Assembly: GCA_009602735.1 (NCBI GenBank)
Contig: WELA01004388.1
Location: 430,488-486,917 of the forward strand
DNA length: 56,430 nucleotides
Origin: Mesotaenium endlicherianum
Taxonomy: Eukaryota; Streptophyta; Zygnematophyceae; Zygnematales; Mesotaeniaceae
Direction of reading: 5' to 3'
Positions 43,911 through 53,932 of this stretch are shown piece by piece. The translations under genes were made by a program, and so were the position numbers. Every line of letters starts with the position of its first letter. Position 1 is the stretch's first letter. Below the pieces are notes generated by a model, which was given only the letters and a program-made list of their open reading frames with translations, was not told where the DNA came from and made no database searches.

Positions 43911-44569
43911 TTGATATAACGTTTATCAAATTTGGTTAAGTACTGAGAGAGTTATGAATTTCCAAAAAATAATTAATTTTGAGGTCGATTGACAACTGTC
44001 CTCCATTTGCGATGAGCGCGATCGTCGGATTGACTGACAGCGTCGAGCCATCTGGGCCGTTAGAGCGAATTCGAACCTTCACGTAATTTCGGCTGACGCG
44101 GAGTGCCGACTAGGTCAATTTACCTAGAAGTTTCGAATTAGCCTAGCGCGTAAGTTAGTATATTCTAGATATTTTGACGCATGTATGTGAACGTCAAATT
44201 GGCTTGACACGTCAGATGAGACTGATCTGGCCTACTCACAAATATTCTGGAAGGGACGATTTGACAAACACTAAGAAAAATCGTTGCTAAGCGGCCCTCC
44301 CGCCTAGAGAGGATGACTTTGGTCAGGAAACTATAAATAGGCTAACTTCTTTGTTTCTTATCAATTTTCACTTCTGTAAATTTCTACGGGTTTGTAATGA
44401 CAAGAGCTTTTATCCTAGTTCATTTGTGAGCACTTTCTTGCTACTCAACATGTTGATTAATTTTCCTAAGCTTTCTTAGTGACATGCCGTTGCACTCTTT
44501 AGTATGATTGCAACTAGTTCATTTTCTCGTGAGTCACTACGCTTCCACTAGGGCACCCCGCCCCTTTCA
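43911..44569 (+). repeat. 5' LTR of element C (truncated)
   Basis: Homology to the 3' LTR starts at TTGATATAAC and continues to CCCCTTTCA. The first 92 bases of the LTR are missing. A TATA box (CTATAAATAGG) lies at 44331-44341. Confidence 0.9.
44331..44341 (+). promoter_or_regulatory. TATA box in 5' LTR of element C
   Basis: CTATAAATAGG is a good TATA element in the right part of the LTR. In the 3' LTR the same place reads CTATAGATAGG, so it has decayed there. Confidence 0.55.
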
Positions 44570-44571
44570 TC

Positions 44572-44588
44572 TGGTATCGGAGCTGGGC
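44572..44588 (+). other. Primer-binding site, initiator-Met tRNA type
   Basis: TGGTATCGGAGCTGGGC starts two bases after the 5' LTR. It matches the plant-type TGGTATCAGAGC primer site complementary to the 3' end of initiator Met-tRNA, with one difference. Confidence 0.85.
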
Positions 44589-44606
44589 TAGTTTGCATAT
44601 TATATT

Positions 44607-45638
44607 ATGGAGGCGCAGACGGCAGCTGTAGGAGGCGAACATGTCGAGCATGTCAAGCACGTGGAGCCGAAGGCAGCGCCAACCATGTCCAGAGAGCAAC
44701 AAGAAATGCAGGCAATGCTTAGGCAAATGGCAAATGCAATTGGAGGAGAAGTCTATACCCAGTTTCAACTGAATATGCGCGCGGAGGTGGAGAGGATGGT
44801 GCGAGTTGTTGTGGGGGACGCCGCTTTGACGAGTTCGGCACCTAGCTGCACCTGCTATACCACCAAGTCATGTTCAACCAGTGGTGTAACCAGTTTCTCC
44901 ACCGGCATCGGGAGTGCTTGCACCTAAGCCAGAAGTGTATGCTGGAGAGCGTGAATCGCCGCCTGTTCATCAATGGATTTTGGTGTGAAGAAGTTTATGG
45001 AGTATTCTGCGCTCACGCCTGACAGGCAAGTCGCCTTTGTCATTACTTTGCTGAAGTTGAGTGCTGGAGCTTGGTATGAGCGAGAGGAGCAGCTGTCTGG
45101 AGTCCCTGCTACCATTGATCAGCTCTTTGAAGGCTTGAAGAGGCAATTCAACCTATTGCACCCGAGGCTACCACTTGAGACCTATTGGTGCGCCTTCGTC
45201 AACGAGGAAGCGTTCAAGAATATGTATCGCGCTTCAACGAGCTAGTGCTTCAATGTCCATTCATGCACGAGTCGGAGATGATGGACAAGTTCAAGAGGGG
45301 ACTCAAGCCAACTGTGGCGAAGGACGCTCAAGGACCCTACAAGTCTTGGAGAAATGATGGCATTGGCAACAAGGGTCGACGCTGTAGAGTATAGTCAGAG
45401 GCAGTGGAGCAACCTCAACTTTGGAGGACATCGACACTTTGGATCTCAAGCGCCAAGCACGAGTGGTCAAGGTCTAGTACCTATGGAGTTGGGACTTGTT
45501 GAGAACCAACGCAAGCGGCAGCAGAGTTACAAGCCGAGAGGACCCTGCTATTATTGTGGCAAGCTTGGACATCTGGCTCAAGATTGTCATATGAAGGCAA
45601 AGCAACCTCAACAGCAGGAAAAAAGAGGACGCCAATAA
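44607..45638 (+). pseudogene. gag: gag (element C)
   Basis: Starts MEAQTAAVGGEHVEHV just after the primer site. Fragments in shifted frames follow: FGVKKFMEYSALTPDRQVAF, EQLSGVPATIDQLFEGLKRQ, then GSVQEYVSRFNELVLQCPF. A Gln/Arg-rich segment leads to one CCHC knuckle (CYYCGKLGHLAQDC, about 45546-45587). At least three frameshifts and an early stop after 44920 make it a pseudogene. Confidence 0.85.
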
Positions 45639-46326
45639 GTCGTTATGGGGTGTCTATTGGCGTGAAGATGGGAATCCACAAGAAGGGTATTCCTGGAGCC
45701 TGCGGAGAAGTGAAGGACGAAATGTTGACAAGCCTATTATTGTGGAAGGAGTAGTCGATGGCAAGTAGGCGAAGTGTATGGTCGACAGTAGCGCAAGTGC
45801 AAACTTTAGGCACAAGAAGCTGGTGAAGGAGTGGCGAATCCCTGTGCAGAAACATCATGAGCCTAAGGAGGCATTTTTGACAGATGGGCAAAAACTCAAG
45901 TGTCGTGCACCTACGGAAACTATTCACGTGGAAATAGCGGGGCATTGGAGTAAGGAATATATGGAGCAGGCGGAGCTAGGTCACCACGAGGTGATATTGG
46001 GCCGACCATGGCTGAGGAAAGCCAATCCTCAAGTGCACTAGAGCACAGGACAAGTGAACGTCCAAGGGCGTGATGGTCGAATGGAGACAGCGAAACAGGT
46101 GGAGGTAGATACGACCACAAGTAACTGTCTTCTGTCGAGCCTGCATGTTAAGAAACTGTGCAGGGCGAATCAGGTGAAGGAGATGTACCTTGTTTTGGTG
46201 GCCCTGGCACAGTCATCAGATGGAGCAAGCGTAAATCCTAAAAGCCTGGGCGAGCACGCGTTGCCAGAGGAGCAAGTAGCAATGTCTGATCCCCTTGCTC
46301 AGAAGGAGCAAAGCCCAACTGCTTAA
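45639..46326 (+). pseudogene. pol: Aspartic protease region (element C)
   Basis: MVDSSASANFRHKKLV is the retropepsin active-site region, with the Gly of the DSG triad replaced by Ser (one base change), followed by HHEVILGRPWLRKANPQVH. TAG stops stand before the active site (about 45768) and after VH (46039-46041). The linker to RT follows. It is not functional. Confidence 0.75.
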
Positions 46327-46347
46327 GAGAAGAAGAAGCCTGCTGAG

Positions 46348-47775
46348 ATGTCTGCCCAAATTAAGGTGCTGTTGGAGGAGTTCAAGTGCGTTTTTACTGA
46401 GGAGCTACCAGCAGGATTACCTCCACAGAGAGCTATGGAGCACAAGATTGAGTTGGAACCAGGGAGCAAGCCACCAGTGAGACCCGCCTATCGACAATCA
46501 TTTGCGGAGTTGGATGAGTTGAAGAAGCAGCTGACAGAGTTATTGGAGAAGGGATTCATCCGACCCAGCGAGTCTCGATTTACAGCGCCAGTCTTATTTG
46601 TGAAGAAGAAGGATGGGACTATGAGGATGTGTGTCGACTACCGAGCACTCAACAAGATCACCATCAAGAACAGGTACCCACTTCCACGAGTGGACGAGTT
46701 GATTGACAGGCTTTTTGGAGCGGAGTATTTCTCAAAGATCGATTTGAGGAGTGGCTATCACCAGGTACGAATTGCGGAAGGAGATTTTCAGAAGACTGCT
46801 TTCAAGACTCGCTATGGCTTATTTGATTTCACACTCATGCCTTTTGGATTAACTAATACACCTGCTACATGTATGGGACTCATGAATAGTATCTTCAGAC
46901 CCTACTTGGACCAGTTTGTGGTGGTATTTTTGGACGACATCTTGATCTATTCGAAGACCTTGGAGGAGCATGTGGAGCATCGGAGGAAGGTGTTGGAGGT
47001 CTTGAGAGATCATAAGCTATATGGGAAGATGAGCAAGTGCGACTTCTGTCTCAAGGAGGTCGAGTTTCTTGGGCACATAGTGGGAGCTGAAGGAGTCAAG
47101 GTGGAGCAGAAGAAGATGCAAGCAGTCAGAGATTGGCCGGAACCTGCTGATGTTCATCAACTCAGGAGCTTCCTCGACATGGCAAACTATTATCGATGCT
47201 TCATTGAAGGATTTGCCAAGGTGTGTGCACCGCTCACGGACATGTTGAAGAAGCAGGAGAAGTGGCCATGGGGTGACAAGGAGCAGCAAGCCTTTGGGAA
47301 GATTAAGGAGCTGTTGACACAAGCACCTGTGTTGGCAATTGCCAGTCCAGAGCTTCCTGTCACCATCATCACGGACGCATCAAATGTCGCAGTGGGAGCC
47401 ATTCTTCTTTAGGTCCAGGGCAAAGGATTGCAACCTGTGGCATATGAAAGCAGGAAGTTGAAACCTGCTGAGCAAAACTATGCAGCACACGAGCGGGAGA
47501 TGTTGGCTATTATTCAGGCTTTGAGGATTTGGCGATGTTATGTGGACGGCCGGAAAGTGTTCATCAAGACCGACCACAAGAGCTTGGAGAAATTTATGAC
47601 GCAGCCAATGTTGACACCAAGACAGGCAAGGTGGATGGAGTTTCTGCAACAGTTCGACCACAAGATCGAGTACTTACCTGGGAAGATCAACCCTGCAGAT
47701 GCTTTATTCAGGAGGTATGATCTTGCAGTTGTCTCAGTCATCAAGGACAATATGGACTTCAAGGAGAAGCTTTAG
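46348..47775 (+). pseudogene. pol: Reverse transcriptase and RNase H (element C)
   Basis: A long RT frame (46348-47412) contains [40 protein letters not shown], the catalytic box [12 protein letters not shown] (about 46920) and the connection domain. TAG at 47410-47412 interrupts RNase H right after [13 protein letters not shown]. RNase H continues in the same frame (YESRKLKPAEQNYAAHERE, then TDHKSLEKFM and LPGKINPADALFRR) to a second TAG at 47773-47775. Both stops replace codons where Gln is plausible. Confidence 0.92.
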
Positions 47776-48979
47776 ATAGGATATGAGGAGGACCCAGAGT
47801 TTGCTTATGGTGGGGCAGCTGAGTTCAAATCAAGTATGGAGAAGAAGGACGGCATATGGTATTATGGTGATTCCAAGAGAGTGGTGGTACCTGACATCAA
47901 GCAGCTACGAGACTTACGGAGCATCATGCTACTTGCGAAGCATCATGACTACTTATATGCTGGACACTTTGGAAGCGAGAAGACGGCAAGCGTGCTGAAG
48001 CGGGATTAATATTGCTGAAATATGGACAAAGACATCGAGGAGTGGATCAGAAGTTGCGATGCGTGCCAGAGAAACAAGACACCAAGTCAAAAGAAGGGAG
48101 GTACATTGCAGCCCCTGCCTATTGCTGAGCATTCTTGGGAGCAGATTGCTATGGACTTCATCAGATCGTTACCAGTCAGTGGTCAAGGACACGATACAGT
48201 ATGGGTTGTATCTAATAGGCTTAGCAAGATGGCACACCTCATTCCCATAAAGGAGACTTGTACGGCAGCAGATGTGGTTCGACTATTATTTGATCATATT
48301 TTCAGGCTACATGGGTTGCCGAAGGTGATTGTTTCAGATCGGGATCCAAGGTTTACAAGCAACTTTTGGCGATTATTGCTTACTTTGATGGGGACCAAGC
48401 TGAGTATGAGCACTTCCTATCATCCTCTGACAGACGGGCAGAGTGAGAGGCTCAACAGAATTCTTCAAGAAGTGCTCAAGAGTTTCACTATGGAAGACCC
48501 GTCAGGGTGGGACAAGAAGCTACCAGGATTGGAGTTTGCCTACAACAACAGCATGCACGGATTGACCAAGCAGTCACCATTCACCATAGTTTATGGGAGA
48601 GAAGTATAATCATCCAAGGAACATCTTGTTGGAGAAGGCCAAAGAGACTCAGGTTCCCACTACACAAACTTTTATGGAGCAGATGGCCAAGAGTTGGGAC
48701 ATGGCATAAACGTGTATTCAGAAGGCACATGAAGAGCAGGTCAAGCATGCTAATAAGCACAGGAGAGAAGTGACATTCCATGTGGGCAACAAAGTACTCT
48801 TGTCAACAGAGAATCTACCTTTTACAGGCAAGAGGAAACTGCGGGCACGATTTACAGGTCCATTTTTTGGTGTTGAAGCAGATGAATCCAGTGGCCTACA
48901 AGTTGGAACTTCCTTCACATTGGGGTATACACGATGTGTTCCAGGTCAGCTACATGTGGCCATACGTTGACCCAAATGA
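47776..48979 (+). pseudogene. pol: Integrase (element C)
   Basis: The zinc-binding part (HHDYLYAGHFGSEKT...CDACQRNK) is interrupted by TAA and TGA at about 48007-48018. The core is open: WEQIAMDFIRSLPVSG, VIVSDRDPRFTSNFW and YHPLTDGQSERLNR give the D,D-35-E residues. A frameshift near 48600 leads to the C-terminal region, with a GPF-type segment (GKRKLRARFTGPF) and another frameshift in the T-run near 48865. Confidence 0.88.
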
Positions 48980-49241
48980 AGGACATTCAGGACGACTACC
49001 TACACCGCCACCATTGCTCGAGATTGATGATATATTGGAGTATGAAGTGGAAGCGATTGTCGGCGATCGACGAGTCAAGCGAGGTCAACGACTTATTCAA
49101 GAGTATCTGGTCAAGTGGAAAGGCTACCATGTGGACGACAACACTTGGGAGCTGGAGGCCAACTTGACTCATTGTAAGAGTAAGTTGAGACGTTATCTGC
49201 AAAATGCGTCGAGGACGTCGCATCTTGAGGAAGGGGGATAA
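48980..49241 (+). pseudogene. pol: Chromodomain (element C)
   Basis: EYEVEAIVGDRRVKRG, then EYLVKWKGYHVDDNTWELEA, is a chromovirus chromodomain with the aromatic WKGY..NTWE pattern. The frame ends with TAA at 49239-49241, directly against the 3' LTR. The purine tract GAGGAAGGGGGA (49227-49238) therefore lies inside the last codons. Confidence 0.9.
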
Positions 49242-49970
49242 TGTAAGGTCATAGCTTTATAAAGTGCAATTTTTTGTTCCATAAAAGTATATTTTGAGTG
49301 CAAACTAGTGTAGAGTGAATGTTTGTGGTCATTTTGATATAATGTTCATCAAATTTGGTTAAGTATTGAGAGAGTTATGAATTTCCGAAGTTTAAATAAT
49401 GTTGAGGTTGGTTGACAATTGTCCTTAACTCGCGGTGAGCGCGACCGTCGGATTGACCAACAGCGTCGAGCAATCTGGCCCGTTAGAGTGAATTCGAACC
49501 TTCACGTGATTTTGGCTGACGCGGAGAGCCGACTAGATCGATTTACCTAGAAGTTTTGGATTAGCCTAGCGCGTAAATTAGTATATTCTAGATATTTCGA
49601 CGCATGCATGTGAACGTCAAATCGGCTCGACACGTCAGATGAGACTGATCTGGCCTACTCACGAATATTTTGGAAAGGACGATTTGACAAACACGTAGGA
49701 AAATCCGTTGCTAAGCGGCCCTCCCGCCTAGAGAGGAGGACTTAAGTCAGCAAACTATAGATAGGCATAACTTCTTTGTTTCTTGTCAATTTTCACTTCT
49801 ATAAATGACAAGGCCTTTCATCCTGGTCCATTTGTGAGCACTTTCTTGCTACTCAAAATGTTGAGTAATTTTCCTAAGCTTTCTTAGTGACATGCCGCTG
49901 CACATCGTATGCAACTAATTCTTTTCCTCGTGAGTCACTACGCTTCCAATCGGGCACCCCGCCCCTTTCA
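49242..49970 (+). repeat. 3' LTR of element C (complete)
   Basis: A 729-base LTR starting TGTAAGGTCATAG and ending CCCCTTTCA, preceded by a purine tract. The target duplication cannot be checked because the matching 5' LTR end is lost. Confidence 0.93.
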
Positions 49971-51226
49971 CGGTGGACCATAGATCCTACGTTGAAGTTT
50001 TGTGCATGTGATCTTTCAGGTCGTAAGCATGTATTTTTCAAGCTCCTTGTGGTTCGTGAGCTCTAGCAAGCTACTTTTGAAGTCTTCAGCAAGTGAAAAG
50101 TCACAGCATTTCATAACTAGTGGAGAGTCGTTGATGCTTCCAATATTGTGGAGCTTTGAATAATACGTCTTTTGTCCCAAGATCTTAAACTGTTCATGTA
50201 GCTTTTTTTGGTGAAAACAACATCTCTTCATTGGTAAGTGGAAGTTGCAAATTATGATGAAGACTGCACAACTTAGTCCTTACTATCTTACTGTATCAAA
50301 GTCCAATAGCCTCAACAATATATGGTAGCCATGTACATAATTGTGTATCATTGGCACAAGCCATCTTGAGCTGGTACTAGTCGGCTTGCCTCAAATGATT
50401 ATAGAAAGATTTCCTCTTCAACTTTCTTTGTCCAAGTAGGTCACCCTCTTGCTCCATGGCCTTCTTGACTGCTTGTTCTCTTGTGTTTCTTCAAAGTGTG
50501 CGCCGCCCTTGTCACTCGTTGCATGCATGCTCATTCTCCATTGAGAAAGGCTAAGTTGGCTAGCATGCACGTATTGCTTCATGCACCTTATCCTATGAGA
50601 AACCTACCATCTAAATCAAGGCACGAACCTTCAAAAAGCCCCATTTGTTTTCATGGACTTGTTGCTATTCATCTCGTCGTCCCGCCTTCTTCAAAGGGTC
50701 TTATGACCACTTTGATCATGGCCTACATAGCTTCTTGACACCGTCTTCTTCCCTCATGCAACTTTTTCCAGGATATGCTTTGCTTCTATTTCAGCACTTC
50801 TTTGCTTGGATTTCTTAGAACCTCGCATCTACACGCTTGAGGTAAATTCATTTTCCACGCTTGAGGTCAATTCACTTCCCACGCTTGAACTCAATCCCCA
50901 CATATGTTTTGTCGACTGGCGTGCCCTGCGAGGTTGATTCGGGCACGTATCATATACGAGCAAGTTGGTAACCAGACACGTAAAAGCGCCACACCATGCG
51001 CCACACAGTCGTCCCAATTTATGAAAGAAAAACTGAATGATATCACAGACATCTCCACACACCACGCAAGGGAAGACGAGTGTAGTCTTCCTTGCGAATC
51101 AAGTAGCAGCTGTTACAAATTCGTCCAGGTTTGAGCTACATTTGCTCTTATGGCTCTGTCCATGGAAGAATCGCTGCCTTTGAGTAACTGAATTGTCTTA
51201 CTAGCACTCTGTGCAACGCCTAAAAT
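49971..51226. other. Spacer between element C and glycosyltransferase gene
   Basis: AT-rich with short ORFs only. Three copies of the phrase CACGCTTGA(G/A)(G/C)TCAATTC occur near 50835-50895. Nothing else is recognised. The promoter of the downstream gene should lie at the right end. Confidence 0.45.
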
Positions 51227-53879
51227 ATGTTCGAGACGCAGAGAAGAGTCACGGGAGGCTCTTCCAACGAAGAAGTGATAGAACTTATACCTTTACAAAG
51301 ACCAACTCGCGTTGCAAATATCAGGTAAGCGCCTTTATTTCCTCTGGTTGACTTTTCTTCTGTGGGAATCATTCAATATGTGATTGTCTTGTCTTTTACT
51401 GATTACTGATTGGAAGCTGAGTTGGAAGGTAGGTCGACCTGCGTTATGAACACATATACGTCTTGTTCACTAGGTGAAGGCAATGTAGCGAATATTCTTG
51501 GAGTCAGACGTGCAGGATTTCATTTCGTTGACCTTGGAATCTTACATGCACCTAGGAAGCTGTTTTTTTGTTGCGAGGTGATGGTTGGGAGTGGCGGGAT
51601 TTTGTGCTCTTCAGGCTGTGACTATGCACATGCAGTTTGACGTCGTAATTTCTTTGTTGCGAGATGAACTTCTGAAGGTTAGGGATGCGTAGATTCTGCG
51701 CAGGCTGTGCAGTTTGCCCCAACCTATCCTGGAAACCGTGTTCACACTATACCTCCAGGAAAGAGCTAACAAAGACCCTGACATGCCTGCTGCAGAGAAG
51801 GGACTTGGGGGGGTAGAGAACATACCAGCTGGTTCCAGATTTCCAGGTGAGCTGCCTTTCAGACTAGCTACGAATTGGAGCTCAGTCCTTCCCTGCATTA
51901 ACACTACGGACAAACACAGTATGATGCATGCAGACTAAAGAGGAAAGGGGTGGGGATGGGCTTCTTGATGATGGAAAACATAGATGTGATTTACATTTCC
52001 TCCTCCATATTGTCCTGCTCCTCAGTATAGCCTCCTTTTTGCCTACTCCCTCTACTAACAAATACATGCATGCACTGGCTTACTTAAGCATCCCTCTGTA
52101 TGTACCTACTACTTGCAAATTGTGACGTATCATGCCTCCTCCCCTACCCTTCTCCTTTGCCAATCGCAGGAAAGTAATAGCTAGGGTTAGCTGGGGACCT
52201 CCACTGTGCCCTTGTTGGAGCCGTTAGACAAGTCCAGGCACAGCAAACTGTTCACTGACAGGAGGTATCGTGTGTCTCTCCTTCGTCTTTTCCTCCCCCT
52301 GTTTGTTTCACCTGGGGCCCCTTCCTGGTCCCTCCAGTCGACACCTCCCGCACTTTTACCCGGTCGCACATTCTCCCTCCACCCTCGGCAAGGTCCAGGT
52401 GTCAGGCAGCCACGTGCTCTTGGGGGCGGCAGCAGTGCTCGTCGGCCTGCTCATTGGGTACCTGCTCTTTGGAGGGCGACCTCAGCTGCAGCCTGAAGCG
52501 CCATTTGTCACCACCAATGGCACCGACGCTATTAGTGGTGAGCTTTTCAGCGACATGCGTGGCCTTCACCAATCCCTTCGTTTTTTCCTCCCTGAGTCGC
52601 AACGCTCTGGACAGCTGTCAGCCAGCCATCGTCTGAGTCTCATAAAGGTCATAGGTAGAAACCCTCCCTTATCCCCTCTGTAAATCTGGGGGGTTGCTCG
52701 TCTCCGCACGCAGACAGCGTGCAGTGTGGGGTGCCTCCCCCCCCTCCCCCCTTCCCCCTTCCCCCTCATTCCCTCTCTCTCTCTCCCTCCCCCCCTCCCT
52801 CTCTCTGTCTCTCTTCATATATGTTTTAGTTGTTGGAAAGACTGCGTTACCTCTCGCTTTGGGAGGTTTTTTTTAGTTGGGGGCTCCCAGGTGGCAGATG
52901 GAGGAAAGCAGTTAGCATTCATAGGCACCAGGCGCGCGTGCTCCTTTTACATCATTGCGGGACCGTACCTGGAGTTCCCCTTATCTGTGGGTTGATTGAT
53001 TTTGTCGGGCGCCTGTAGAGGCAGTGAAGGCACTCCCTAGGGAGGAGGCGAGCATCGTGGAAGTGAACACCTGGCGGGGCTATGAGGCCTACCAGCGGGT
53101 GCTCGCTAGGCTGGCCACCCCCGCGGCCTCCCACCCGCAGCAGCTGCAGGTGGGTGAACTCTCTTTTCGACGTGTGCCTACAGCACCAGCTGGTGCGTGG
53201 CGCGTAAGGGGATGGATGTGCCTAGCATGTTTTGTTGAACTCGTGAGGCCCCTGTGGGCAGCGTAGGTTCTTTTGAGCACCCGCGGCAATATTTGAGAGT
53301 GCTTGCCAACAGCATGCATGGAGGTGGCCCGGTCGACGCTAGTTGTCACCGCCAGAGCTCATACATCCTGTTGCCCTAACGTGCAAACTCGCACACACAC
53401 GCACGCACACACGCACGCACGCACGCACGCAAGCGCACACTTGCATGCGCGCAGTGCGCAGTGCGCACAAGTTGGGCCAATGCAAGCATGCCCTAGGCTT
53501 CCGTTGGCTTTGCCGATTCGAGGGGGAGGGAGTGGGGAGCAACAGAGCAGTAGGAGAGTGTGTGGGGAGCCTGAAAGATGGAAGAGCTGGCTTGGCTGGC
53601 ACATGAGAAGGGGATGCGAGCGCGCGTTTCAGGCCGTAGACACACTTGTCTCATTCTTTGGTGCTGCCGGGGGCTGGGGGTCTGCTTGGAGTGTGGGCGG
53701 GCGCTGCAGATTGCAGCCAAGGGGCCGTATGGATATGCGCAGCTGAGCGCGCACCGCCTGACGCGCTCGTCGTTTGCGTCCGTTGGATTCGGCGCTCGCC
53801 ACCTGCGCGATGTCATGTGTGTGCCCACCCCACCACACCCCCTCTCATCCCTCTCCTACGTGATGCCGTGATGACTAGA

Positions 53880-53932
<53 letters not shown>

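Larger units (their letters stand above)
43911..49970 (+). mobile_element. Element C: decayed full-length chromovirus
   Basis: A Ty3/gypsy element with, in order, a truncated 5' LTR, an initiator-Met-type primer site, gag with one zinc knuckle, protease, RT, RNase H, integrase, chromodomain, purine tract and a complete 3' LTR. The two LTRs differ at roughly one base in ten by eye, so the insertion is old. Many stops and frameshifts are present. Confidence 0.9.
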
